Assembly (NCBI GenBank): GCA_942491735.1
Contig: CALOCN010000001.1
Span: forward strand, 868,001 to 932,000
Reading direction: 5' to 3'
Source: CALOCN01 sp942491735
GTDB lineage: Bacteria; Eisenbacteria; RBG-16-71-46; JABDJR01
DNA length: 64,000 nucleotides
Shown: in pieces, positions 43,860 through 52,485 of the stretch
Numbering within the stretch: position 1 is the first letter of the stretch
Layout of the letters: each line of letters begins with the position of its first letter
Notes under the pieces: generated by a model
What the model saw: only the letters and a program-made list of their open reading frames with translations
What the model was told of the DNA's origin: nothing
Database searches by the model: none
Made by a program: the position numbers and the translations under genes

Positions 43860-43961
43860 TCCGCGTTCGGCGTCATCGCTGCTTGTCCCGGTACGGAGCG
43901 CGGGGATAGACTGGATGTTCGTGTCTTTTTTCCTGGCACCGTGTTGTCTTGAGGGGGAATC

Positions 43962-45293
43962 GTGAAGTTCCTGAGATCACTCTTCGGCGGGGGCGCGCAG
44001 AAAGCGGAAGAGAAGGGGGACGAACTCCGCCTCGACCTGGAGTACAAGGACGCCGCGTACTTCTACAGCCAGGCCCTGGAGAAGCTGGACGACGACGAGA
44101 CCGAGGCGGTGGAGCGGGTGCAAACCAAGCTCCGGGAAGTGCGGCGCAACGCGGTGTCCCAGATCGTGGAAGAGGCCATCGACCTCGCGGAGGCGAACGA
44201 GACCTCCCTGGCCCATGAGCGCCTCGAGCTGGCCATGAACTTCGCCGACGAACCCTCGCTGAAAGAGGAGATCGAGCGTCGCCTGGAAGCCCTGGACGAG
44301 ACCCTGGGCTCCCGCGCTCCCCACGCCGAGACCCCGGACGAGACCTCCGGTACGGAAGGGGAGCTGTTCGAACTCGCCCTCTCCGGTTTGGCTCCGGCGG
44401 ATCGGGAAACCGCGCTCACCCTGGGTGAGTCGTTCCGGGTGGGCTACGAGGCCTGCCAGAACGAGGAATGGAGCACCAGCCTGGGGCACTTCGTGCAGGC
44501 CATGCGCGAGCACCCGGAGGAGCCGCTGATTCTCGAGTTCGCCGGATTGGCCCACGAGCGACTGGGCGAGCCGTCCCAGGCTCTGGAGCACTACCGCGCC
44601 GCCCACGCCCTGGCCTCGGAGCGCCCCGCCACGGTGCAGGGAATGGCCGCCGCCTATCGCGCGCTGGAGAACCGGGGCAAGGCCCTGGACGTGCTCACCG
44701 AGGCCGCCTCGACCCATCCCATCTCCGCGAACCTGGATGAGTCCTGGGTGGAGATCCACCTGGACCACGCCATGGCGCTCAGCGAGGGGAGCCACCACGA
44801 CGACGCGATCGGCACCCTGCTTTCGCTGCTCGAGGTCCCCGCGGCCGAACCTGGCAACGTGTACTACAACCTGGCCGGAGTGCTGGAGCGGGCCGGCCGG
44901 CAGGAAGAGACCCGCACCGCGCTGGAGCGGGCCATCGAGGTGTCGCCCCGTCAGGCGCTCTACAAGGAGCGTCTGGCCGACTACCTGGTGCGTCGCGGTC
45001 TGGAACTGGACGACGCGCTGCGTCTGCTGATCGAGGCCAACCAGGTGGAGACCACCGCGGGAGCCGGCATGCTGGGCGGATCGGGGAGCAAGGCCACGGT
45101 CAGCCCCAACCGTCCGCGCTATCTCTACAAGATTGCCCGGGTCTACTACCTCAAGGGCGAGGACCTGGAAGCGGAGAAGACCATCACCACCGCCCTCGCG
45201 GTGTGCCGGGACCCGCAGGTGACCACCGCCCTGGAAGAGCTGCGCGAGGAGCTCAACGCCAACCGCGAGAGCGGGGCACCTGCCGCGGACTGA
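43962..45293 (+). CDS. TPR-repeat protein
   Basis: A 443-residue protein starting at GTG 43962 behind GAGGGGG. It has no signal peptide; the N terminus (MKFLRSLFGGG) is short and basic. TPR-like helical pairs run through it: DAAYFYSQALEKL (about 30), an acidic stretch near 115-130, then regular repeats from about 155 (GYEACQNEEWSTSLGHFVQAM, LAHERLGEPSQALEHYRAAH, LAGVLERAGRQEETRTALERA, IARVYYLKGEDLEAEKTITTAL). Such proteins scaffold complexes. The partner is unknown and neighbours give no clear hint. An A/T-rich gap with an inverted repeat follows. Confidence 0.8.
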   Translation: MKFLRSLFGGGAQKAEEKGDELRLDLEYKDAAYFYSQALEKLDDDETEAVERVQTKLREVRRNAVSQIVEEAIDLAEANETSLAHERLELAMNFADEPSLKEEIERRLEALDETLGSRAPHAETPDETSGTEGELFELALSGLAPADRETALTLGESFRVGYEACQNEEWSTSLGHFVQAMREHPEEPLILEFAGLAHERLGEPSQALEHYRAAHALASERPATVQGMAAAYRALENRGKALDVLTEAASTHPISANLDESWVEIHLDHAMALSEGSHHDDAIGTLLSLLEVPAAEPGNVYYNLAGVLERAGRQEETRTALERAIEVSPRQALYKERLADYLVRRGLELDDALRLLIEANQVETTAGAGMLGGSGSKATVSPNRPRYLYKIARVYYLKGEDLEAEKTITTALAVCRDPQVTTALEELREELNANRESGAPAAD

Positions 45294-45296
45294 TTT

Positions 45297-45328
45297 GTAA
45301 CTGATTGCAAATAAAACAGTTACGGTAT
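45297..45328 (+). promoter_or_regulatory. A/T-rich inverted repeat and possible promoter before the yhaO-like gene
   Basis: GTAACTG (45297-45303) and CAGTTAC (45317-45323) form a 7-bp inverted repeat. TTGCAA inside the loop and TATAGA just after, spaced 15 nt, may be a promoter; the repeat could be an operator over it. Confidence 0.4.
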
Positions 45329-45464
45329 AGATGGCCGATTTCCGCCCCCTCGTCATGCGGAATGCCCCACCCCGGCGTAAACCTCGCGCCCTGCAAGCCG
45401 ATCACTAGACGCAGGGGCTCCGCGGCCCCCCTCACATTGGGTTACCCGCAAAAGCGAGAAGTCC

Positions 45465-46607
45465 GTGCGTCTATTGCTGTTGGCCGATCTACATCTGGGA
45501 GCCAGGCTCTCCTCATGGAAGGAGCATGCCTCCGCGCGTCGTGAAGCGATTCGCGAGGCATGGACCGAGGCCATGGACCTCGTCCTGGACCCGGAACGCC
45601 GGATCGACGCGGTGCTCCTCGCCGGCGACCTGTTCGACGGACCCAACCCGGCCACGGACGACCGCACCTTGGTGCGCGAAGGGTTGGAGCGACTGGGCGA
45701 AGCAGGCAAGACCGTGGTGGCCATCCCGGGAATCCATGACGGCATCGACGGCAGACGGTCGGTGTACGTGGGCGGATCCCTGGGAGAACTGGCTACCTGC
45801 GTCACCGAGCCGGGCGTGCTGCGCCTGGACCTGACCTGCGAGGGCGGTTCCATCACCCTGCACGCCGGCGTGGCGCTGCCGGGAGCGCGGGCCCTGGATG
45901 CCTTTGCCGGCGTCCACGAGGCCGATCCCACGCATCGTCATGCCGGGTTGTTCCTGGGTGCGCTCGAGGACACGGTCAGCCCCCCCTGGGGCGTGCCGGT
46001 GTACCGCCCCGAGGAACTCCAGCCGCATCGGTTTGATCTGTTGGTGTTGGGTGGAACGCATCAGCCCCGGGACACGGAAACCGGTTCCACCACCGTGGTC
46101 GTTCCCGGATCGCCGGTGGGGCTCGGCCTGGATGAACCGGGCCCGCGATCCTGGGCGGTGGCGAGCCTGGGTGCCGAGGGTGTCTCGGTGGAACGCATCG
46201 AACGCAAGACCTCGCAGGTACGGCACCTGACCGTGGACGTGGGGGCGGAAGGGCTCAACACGGTTTCGGATCTGCGCGATCACCTGCGCCCGCGCTTGTC
46301 CGGGGCCGCCCGCGCGCGGCTTTCCCTGGTGGGTCTCGCTCAATCCTCCTGGAGTCGGGAGGAGATCGAGGCCGATCTGGCCGACCTTGAGATTCCCATG
46401 ACGGTGGAGGTCGCCCTGCGACCCGACTGGAGTGACGCGGTGACCGCCGAGCTGGGCGGATCGCACTCCCTGCCCACGCGACTGCTCCAGGATCTGGATC
46501 AACGCCGCGAAGCGGCCACCTCGGATCGTGACCGGCGCGTTCTGGATCGCGCACTGACCTTGGCTTGGAACGCGGTGACCGCGGACGGGGATGCCCATGT
46601 GGATTGA
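45465..46607 (+). CDS. SbcD/YhaO-like calcineurin-fold phosphoesterase with altered metal motifs
   Basis: A 380-residue protein starting at GTG 45465. Motif I (LADLHLGAR), motif II (AGDLFDG, about 57) and a His in TLHAGV are normal for the Mre11/SbcD nuclease family. Two key sites are changed: the canonical GNHD reads PGIHD (about 93), losing Asn, and the canonical GHxH reads GGTH (about 193), losing the first His. Nuclease activity may be weakened or altered. The C-terminal 130 residues correspond to the capping region. The downstream ATPase gene overlaps by 17 nt, so the two form a YhaO/YhaN- or SbcDC-like complex in DNA end metabolism. Confidence 0.82.
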   Translation: MRLLLLADLHLGARLSSWKEHASARREAIREAWTEAMDLVLDPERRIDAVLLAGDLFDGPNPATDDRTLVREGLERLGEAGKTVVAIPGIHDGIDGRRSVYVGGSLGELATCVTEPGVLRLDLTCEGGSITLHAGVALPGARALDAFAGVHEADPTHRHAGLFLGALEDTVSPPWGVPVYRPEELQPHRFDLLVLGGTHQPRDTETGSTTVVVPGSPVGLGLDEPGPRSWAVASLGAEGVSVERIERKTSQVRHLTVDVGAEGLNTVSDLRDHLRPRLSGAARARLSLVGLAQSSWSREEIEADLADLEIPMTVEVALRPDWSDAVTAELGGSHSLPTRLLQDLDQRREAATSDRDRRVLDRALTLAWNAVTADGDAHVD

Positions 46608-48726
46608 GAAGGTCAGCTTGACCGGCTGGGGCGGGTTCGCCAAGGAGCGGACGCTACCGGTCGGGAAGGGTCTCGCGGTGGTGCTGGGCGGGAACGAGAG
46701 CGGCAAGACCAGCCTGGCCGCCGCGGTGCACGCGGCGTTCTTTGGATTGCCTTCCGGCGCCCAACGGAGCGGCAAGGAAGCCTCGGTCACCGTGCGCCTG
46801 AGGGACGGGTCGCGTACGGTCAAGCTCACCCGGAACCTCACCACGGGAGTGGCGCGGGTCACCTCGGGCCAGCCCAAGGGAACCGTGCTCTTCGACGGCG
46901 ATCCCGAGAACGACGCCGGCGCCTGGCGCCGGTGCGTGGCCGGATTGTTGGGGGTGGCGGACTCGACCCCCTGGGATCATTCCGGGTACGTCCAGCAGGG
47001 CGAGTTGGGGTCCGGGTTGGATGCGACGTTGGAGTCCTGGATGGGTGGACAGACCACCGATACCGCCGACGCCTTGGCCGCGCAGCTCCGCGCAGGACTG
47101 GAACGACTCACCGGCAGCGACGACGGGAAGCCGGGCCTGCTGGAAGAGACGCGCGAGGAACTGGCCCTGCGCCGGGAGTCCCTGGAACGATGGGAGTCCC
47201 ACGCCACCCGCATTCGCGAGTACGGCAAGCAACTGGAAGCCGCGGAAGCGGAGCTCGAGACGCTCAAGACCGGGGCCAAGGAACGGGAGCAGGTCCTGGA
47301 CAATCTGCTGCGGTTCCAGGAGCTGACCCGGGAAGGGGCGCGGCTGGAGGAAAGCCTGGCCACCCTGCGCACGGAGCGGGATCGCATTCGTTCGCAGGTC
47401 GAGATGGTGGAACAGGTCGAAGCCCGCCTGGAGAAGGACTTCCCCAATTTCCTCAACGCGCCCACGGATGTCGAAGACATTCTCCACGCCTGGATGGAGA
47501 GCACCACTCGTCAACGCCATCTCAAGAGCGATCTGGAGCGGGCCAACAAGGCGCTGCATGGGATGGCGCCCACCCGCACCCGTCGCAACGGCACCATCAT
47601 TGCCGTGGGGCTGGCCGTGCTGGGTTGGTTGGCCTGTCTGGGAGCGGGAGCCAGCCTGCTGGGCCTTCTGTTCTCCCCCTTCTTTGCCGCGGCCGGCTAT
47701 GCCGCCGTGTGGTATCTGGATCTGAACACCGAACGGTTGCGCACCGAGCGCATGATGGAAGTGCAACGCCTCACCGAGGAGCAGGGCGAGGTGGACAAGC
47801 AGGAGTCCGGCGCCCGTACCCGTCTGGGGATGCTGGGACGGTTCACCAACCCGCTCACCATCCGCAAGGAGTTCCGCAAGTTCCTGGAGGCGCGCAACGA
47901 TCTGGAGCGGGCGCGTGGGGCACGGGACGGGCAACGCCCGCTCAGCGAAGCAGTCAGTGCCTACGAGGATGTGCTTGGAGAGCTTCAGGTGGTGGATACG
48001 GAGAAACGTGCGCTGGTCATCCAGGCCCGCTACCTGAGTGGTCTCGACACGTCGCCGGAGCTGCTGCGCACCGAGATGGAGAAAGCGCGCGCCGACGAGG
48101 AAACAGCGCAGGCCCAATCGGAAGAGGTCAACGCACGGGCCCAGGCGGTCCGGGCGGAACTCGCGCGGATCGAGGCCGAAGCCTCGGATCCAGCCCACAC
48201 CGCGGAAGAAGTGGCCCGGCTGGAAGCCGAGGAAGAGGACATGGCGATCGAGGCGGACGCCCTCTCCCAGGTTCTGGACTCGTTGCGCCGTACGCGCAAG
48301 GAGTACCAGGACGGCCATCTGGCACGGGTCGCGGCGAAGACCACCCGGTTCTTCGAAGCGTTCTCGTTGGGGCGCTACGACGCGGTGCGCTTCGACGACG
48401 AAACGCGGCTCGAAGCACGGGATGACGAAGGCAATTGGGGAGCAGAGAACACGCTCAGCCGGGGGACCAAGGATCAGCTGTTGCTGGCTTTGCGGTTGGC
48501 CCTGCACGAGGAACTCTGCGGCGAGAGCGGGCTGCCCATCGTTCTGGACGAGGCGTTCCCGCTGTGGGATGCCACGCGTCTGGAGGCGGCGGGACAGGTT
48601 CTGAACGAACTCGCGGATTCCGGTCGCCAGGTCCTGGTGCTCAGCAGCGACCCGCGTCTGGAAGGCTGGGTGGCCAAGCCGATTCGTCTGGACGAACCGG
48701 GACATCCGGTCAAACGCGCGGCCTGA
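46591..48726 (+). CDS. SbcC/YhaN-like AAA ATPase with coiled coils and membrane hairpin
   Basis: A 711-residue Rad50-type ATPase. Walker A GGNESGKTSL (about 33) is at the N terminus; the signature region (ENTLSRGTKDQLLLALRLAL, about 615) and Walker B PIVLDEAFPLWD are at the C terminus. Coiled coils fill about 185-320 and 380-590. Between them lies a hydrophobic segment (about 330-372, GTIIAVGLAVLGWLACLGAGASLLGLLF and following) where SbcC has its zinc hook, as in B. subtilis YhaN, implying membrane attachment. There is no CxxC hook. ATG 46591 or the ATG two codons later could start translation. It overlaps the phosphoesterase gene and ends the pair. Confidence 0.88.
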   Translation: MPMWIEKVSLTGWGGFAKERTLPVGKGLAVVLGGNESGKTSLAAAVHAAFFGLPSGAQRSGKEASVTVRLRDGSRTVKLTRNLTTGVARVTSGQPKGTVLFDGDPENDAGAWRRCVAGLLGVADSTPWDHSGYVQQGELGSGLDATLESWMGGQTTDTADALAAQLRAGLERLTGSDDGKPGLLEETREELALRRESLERWESHATRIREYGKQLEAAEAELETLKTGAKEREQVLDNLLRFQELTREGARLEESLATLRTERDRIRSQVEMVEQVEARLEKDFPNFLNAPTDVEDILHAWMESTTRQRHLKSDLERANKALHGMAPTRTRRNGTIIAVGLAVLGWLACLGAGASLLGLLFSPFFAAAGYAAVWYLDLNTERLRTERMMEVQRLTEEQGEVDKQESGARTRLGMLGRFTNPLTIRKEFRKFLEARNDLERARGARDGQRPLSEAVSAYEDVLGELQVVDTEKRALVIQARYLSGLDTSPELLRTEMEKARADEETAQAQSEEVNARAQAVRAELARIEAEASDPAHTAEEVARLEAEEEDMAIEADALSQVLDSLRRTRKEYQDGHLARVAAKTTRFFEAFSLGRYDAVRFDDETRLEARDDEGNWGAENTLSRGTKDQLLLALRLALHEELCGESGLPIVLDEAFPLWDATRLEAAGQVLNELADSGRQVLVLSSDPRLEGWVAKPIRLDEPGHPVKRAA

Positions 48727-48755
48727 CCCCGCCGCCTAACCTCGCGAGCCTGCGC

Positions 48756-49988
48756 TCAACCCTTGACGCAGACTACCTGCCGCAGGGTGTAGAGGATCTC
48801 CACCAGATCCTCCTGGGCCGCCATCACCCGGTCAATGTCCTTGTAGGCGCCCGGCGTCTCGTCGATGACCGACGCGTCCTTGCGGCACTCCACTCCCTGG
48901 GTCGCCGCCGCGTGATCCTCCAGGGTGAACTGCTTCTTTGCCTGTCGGCGTGACATGGCCCGCCCCGCCCCGTGGCTGCAGCTCGAGAAGCTCTCCGGGT
49001 TGCCCTTTCCCCGCACAATGTAGGAACGCGCCCCCATGCTCCCGGGAATGATGCCCAGCTCGCCCAGGCCCGCGCGCACCGCGCCCTTGCGGGTCACGAA
49101 TACTTCCTTTCCGTAGTGGGTCTCCACCGCCACGTAGTTGTGATGGCAGTTGACCGCTTCCAGGCTGGCGTCGAACGGAGGGATCTTCCTGATGCCGGCC
49201 ACCGCGTTGATCACAGCGCGCATCATGAGCTCCCGGTTGATTCGTGCATAGCGCTGCGCCCAGTGCACCGCTTCCACGTAGTCGTCGAAGTGATTCGCTC
49301 CTTCGGGGAAGTAGGCCAGGTCTTCATCCGGCAGGTTGACGAACCACTGCTTCATGTCTTCCTTGGCCAGGCTGATGAAGTAGGTGCCAATCCGGTTGCC
49401 CACGCCGCGTGAGCCGCTGTGCAACATGAACCAGACCGACTCGTCCTGGTCGAGACAGACCTCGATGAAGTGGTTGCCGGTCCCCAGGGTGCCCAGATGG
49501 GTGACGTGGTTCGATTTGGCAATGCGAGGGTGGTGGGTCGTGATGGACCGAAGCCCGGCGGCGAGGTCCGCGGCCCAGGCATCGGCGACCGGGTCCGGAG
49601 GGTTCTCCCAGGAGCCCTTGTCGCGCCCCTTGATGGTGCGCCCGTGGGGCACCGCCTGCTCGATGGCCCGTCGCATGCCCTTGAGGGAGTTGGGGAGGTC
49701 GCCCGCGGTCAGGCTGGTCTTGACCGCCATCATGCCGCAACCGATGTCCACCCCCACCGCGGCCGGGATGATCGCTCCCACGGTGGGGATGACGCTGCCC
49801 ACGGTGGCGCCGAACCCCCAGTGCACGTCGGGCATGACCGCGACCCACTTGTGGATGAAGGGAAGCTGCGCCACGTTGCGGACCTGCTCGCGGGCGGCGT
49901 CTTCGAACGGCACGCCGCGGGTCCACGCCTTGATCGGGGCGGAGCCCTTCTCGTGGGTGACTTCGTAGGGTGTCGGGGAGTGGGTCAT
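48756..49988 (-). CDS. rtcB: RNA-splicing ligase RtcB
   Basis: A 410-residue ligase that joins RNA 2',3'-cyclic phosphate or 3'-phosphate ends to 5'-hydroxyl ends using GTP and Mn2+. Metal and guanylylation motifs are present: MPDVHWGFGATVGSV, VGVDIGCGM (about 80), GTGNHFIEV, LHSGSRGVG, the HHNYV region, and SCSHGAGRAMSRRQA (about 340) carrying the GMP-accepting His. Length is that of the short bacterial RtcB group. It lies 24 nt after the beta-helix gene on the same strand, has a ribosome-binding site (AAGGA), and converges with the yhaN-like gene. RtcA, RtcR and archease are not in the window. Confidence 0.95.
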   Translation of the reverse strand: MTHSPTPYEVTHEKGSAPIKAWTRGVPFEDAAREQVRNVAQLPFIHKWVAVMPDVHWGFGATVGSVIPTVGAIIPAAVGVDIGCGMMAVKTSLTAGDLPNSLKGMRRAIEQAVPHGRTIKGRDKGSWENPPDPVADAWAADLAAGLRSITTHHPRIAKSNHVTHLGTLGTGNHFIEVCLDQDESVWFMLHSGSRGVGNRIGTYFISLAKEDMKQWFVNLPDEDLAYFPEGANHFDDYVEAVHWAQRYARINRELMMRAVINAVAGIRKIPPFDASLEAVNCHHNYVAVETHYGKEVFVTRKGAVRAGLGELGIIPGSMGARSYIVRGKGNPESFSSCSHGAGRAMSRRQAKKQFTLEDHAAATQGVECRKDASVIDETPGAYKDIDRVMAAQEDLVEILYTLRQVVCVKG

Positions 49989-50012
49989 GTGTGGGAGTCC
50001 TTGGGGCTGCGC

Positions 50013-51254
50013 TTAGCGTTCCGGCGCGGCGAGTGCCTTGATCTGGCCCCAGGTCACCCGCTCGGTCAAGACAGGAGTGCATCCCGGGAGGGGGATCGCC
50101 CCCAGGGGACCCGCGGGATGAGTCAGGGCGGGGGACATAGCTCCCAGTGAGAAGTCGCCTCCTGCCAGATCGCAGATCAAGGGATCAGCAATGACGTTCC
50201 CCGCGGACTGCCACCAGTCTGCGCAGAGACCCACGCCCTCCACGGGAAGATTCTGCCAACCCAGATTGTTGCGGATGATGGGGGTTACCCCCGTGTGGCA
50301 GAAGATCCCGCCTCCGTTCGTGGTGTAGACGATGATGTTCTGCTCGATGATGGGGGTGCCGGGCTTGTGCATGGCAATGCCACCTCCATAGGTGGTGTTG
50401 GGGCCATTGCCGGTATTCTCCACGATGGTGTTGTGATGCACCCAGGCGTTGTTGTCCTCCAACCAGATCCCGCCGCCGCTCTCGCCAGTTTCCGGAAGCC
50501 CTTGCGCCACGTTGTTCCAGATCTCATTCTCGGCAATCTCAACGACCACAGGGTCGAGACCAAAGACGTAGATTCCACCTCCGTGGTCACCTGCGTAGTT
50601 GTTCTCGATACGGTTTCCGCGGATGAGAGTCCCGCTGAACTGAGTGCGGATGTATATGCCACCGCCGTCACCAGCTTCCGCCCGATTGTCGGCAATGTAG
50701 TTGTCTAGAATCTCCGGGATCATCCTGTTTTGTGTACCCACGCCCCCGGAGATGTTCGTTGCTCGATTGTTGGTGATCGTGTTGCCCTGGATTAGGGGAG
50801 ACCATGGCCCTTGAGAGGCTCCAGTGCAGAGGATGCCAGCCATCTGAGACCCACCCCCATTCTCCGTCACTGTGTTGGCGATAACCGACGGCTCTGACTC
50901 AAAGCAAACGACGCCCAGCTCATTCCCTGTAACGGTCATCCCCTCAAGCCTGGCCGCCCGTGTCTCTCCGTTCAGAAAGACAACGCCGTAACGCCCCGGT
51001 AACCCGGTCCCATCAAGAATAGTCACCGCAGCCCCCAGCTCACCCTGAACGACGATGTCCTTGCCAAGAAAGTCAATCTGCTCGTTGTAGGTCCCGGGGC
51101 CGACGAGAACCAGGTCTCCGACCGCGGCGCTATCGATCCCAGCCTGGATTGTCGGCGCGTCACCTGATCCGTCCGCATGGATATGCCACGTTGCCGCCAT
51201 GGAGCCCGTGGGAAGGAAGCAGATGAATATGGTGAGGATTGCAAGTCGGTTCAT
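50013..51254 (-). CDS. Secreted right-handed beta-helix protein with W-G-x-I-K tail
   Basis: A 413-residue protein with a signal peptide (MNRLAILTIFICFLPTGSMAA) and a plausible AAAGAGG ribosome-binding site. Residues about 25-375 are parallel beta-helix repeats of the NosD/pectate-lyase type, with Asn ladders and hydrophobic turns (IRGNRIENNYAGDHGGGIYV, IWLEDNNAWVHHNTIVENTG). It may bind or cleave polysaccharide, but no catalytic site is evident. The last 17 residues, TERVTWGQIKALAAPER, match the tail of the unrelated protein at 12797-13684. Base composition is less GC-rich than neighbours. It is followed 24 nt later by rtcB; a functional link is unlikely. Confidence 0.82.
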   Translation of the reverse strand: MNRLAILTIFICFLPTGSMAATWHIHADGSGDAPTIQAGIDSAAVGDLVLVGPGTYNEQIDFLGKDIVVQGELGAAVTILDGTGLPGRYGVVFLNGETRAARLEGMTVTGNELGVVCFESEPSVIANTVTENGGGSQMAGILCTGASQGPWSPLIQGNTITNNRATNISGGVGTQNRMIPEILDNYIADNRAEAGDGGGIYIRTQFSGTLIRGNRIENNYAGDHGGGIYVFGLDPVVVEIAENEIWNNVAQGLPETGESGGGIWLEDNNAWVHHNTIVENTGNGPNTTYGGGIAMHKPGTPIIEQNIIVYTTNGGGIFCHTGVTPIIRNNLGWQNLPVEGVGLCADWWQSAGNVIADPLICDLAGGDFSLGAMSPALTHPAGPLGAIPLPGCTPVLTERVTWGQIKALAAPER

Positions 51255-51389
51255 GGTGGCCTCTTTGGGATGACGCCATTCAAGCCTACCACTCGTGGCG
51301 GGCCTAACCGCCGGGTGACGCGGATGACTCCAGTCCCGCTACTGACACTCAACGCAGTCCCCAAGTAGGCGGAAACCCCTCCCCCAAGC

Positions 51390-51395
51390 TACACT
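51390..51395 (+). promoter_or_regulatory. -10 box of a leaderless gene (TACACT)
   Basis: TACACT ends 7 nt before the ATG at 51403, with no ribosome-binding site. Confidence 0.5.
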
Positions 51396-51402
51396 TCTCC
51401 CT

Positions 51403-52236
51403 ATGCGCAACACCCCGCCCGTCCTGCTTTCTCTCGCCCTCGCCTGTCTCCTCGCCCTCCCTGTCTCCACCCAGGCGGCCGGCGAGGACATCCCCCTGGA
51501 GCTCCCCGGCTCCTATCGCCTCGCCTTGCCCTCACCCGATGGTTCCCGTCTCGCCATCCTGGCCGGGTCCGGAGAGGCCGGCAAGCCGCATACCCTGGTC
51601 GTGGTGGACCGCGCTTGCGATGCGGAGGCTGCGCGTCACATCGTGCTGACCGAAAAGGCGGTATTCCCCAAGCAGCCGGAGAAGGTCCCGGCCGAGTTCC
51701 TGCGCCTGGCCTGGTCCGGCGACGGCGGCAACCTTTTCGCCGCCGGTGTCATCTACGCGATGGGGGAGCGCAACGGCGAGTTCAAGTTCGCCGAGGTGTA
51801 CACCCTGGAGCGCCCGGTGTTCGACTTCCGCTTTGGACTCAAGGGCTACTCGATTGGCGTGGAGTTCGTCTCGGCCGGGGTGCGGGAAACCAGCACCGGG
51901 GACAAGTTCATCATCGAGTTGGACTACATGCGCTACCGGCCCAGCAAGAAGCTGGCCCAGCCCATGGACCCTCGGGAAGCCGCTTCCCATCTTTGGGTCC
52001 CCAAGGACTGGCCGGACTATCCCGTGGTGGAATGGGACGAGGAGGGCGCCATGGTGTTCTTCTATCCCTACCAGCAACTCACCGAACGGATGATTCCTGG
52101 CAAGGTGCGTGACGAGATCAAGGACTACATTCCGGACGGTCCTCCCGAGGCCGGCGAGGGACCGTTTTCCGTGGACGGCACCTGCCGGGTGCGTTGGCGT
52201 CTGAACGACCTCGGCGCCCGCTACGAAACCCGCTAG
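51403..52236 (+). CDS. Exported protein, unknown function
   Basis: A 277-residue protein with a signal peptide (MRNTPPVLLSLALACLLALPVSTQAA). The mature part has alternating strands (SYRLALPSPDGSRLAILAGSG, FLRLAWSGDGGNLFAAGVIY), recalling one or two propeller blades, followed by a Trp/Pro-rich part (ASHLWVPKDWPDYPVVEWDEEGAMVFFYPYQQL). Two Cys (DRACDAE and GTCRVRW) could form a disulfide. No family is recognised. It is transcribed alone, divergent from the beta-helix gene, with a TANNNT box 7 nt before the ATG and a hairpin after the stop. Confidence 0.7.
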   Translation: MRNTPPVLLSLALACLLALPVSTQAAGEDIPLELPGSYRLALPSPDGSRLAILAGSGEAGKPHTLVVVDRACDAEAARHIVLTEKAVFPKQPEKVPAEFLRLAWSGDGGNLFAAGVIYAMGERNGEFKFAEVYTLERPVFDFRFGLKGYSIGVEFVSAGVRETSTGDKFIIELDYMRYRPSKKLAQPMDPREAASHLWVPKDWPDYPVVEWDEEGAMVFFYPYQQLTERMIPGKVRDEIKDYIPDGPPEAGEGPFSVDGTCRVRWRLNDLGARYETR

Positions 52237-52246
52237 CACCCCAGGT

Positions 52247-52274
52247 GTCCCGCACGGTCCGCCCGTGCCGGGAC
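52247..52274 (+). terminator. Hairpin after the 51403 gene
   Basis: GTCCC-GCACG pairs with CGTGC-C-GGGAC with one bulged base. No T-run follows. The remaining 210 nt before the lipoprotein gene show nothing recognisable. Confidence 0.45.
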
Positions 52275-52485
52275 GCACTGTCCCCGGAGGTACGGTCCTC
52301 CGCGCCCTCGGTCCTGCCCCTCAGGACCCTCCCCGCGCGTAACTCCCGCTCTCTCTTGCCGTAACCCCGGCTTCCCCCCGGGACTCCACGAGTGGCACCC
52401 GCATTGCTCTAACAGGGCCTGTCCGCGAGACCAGCGACGGCTCCGGATCCCTGGATGAGCACTTTTCTTTCACGGAGGAAGCACC

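Noticed and set aside
43944..43960. TGGCACCGTGTTGTC before the TPR gene as a third sigma54 promoter
   Set aside because: The GC element is displaced by one base and mismatched; spacing is invariant in real -24/-12 promoters.
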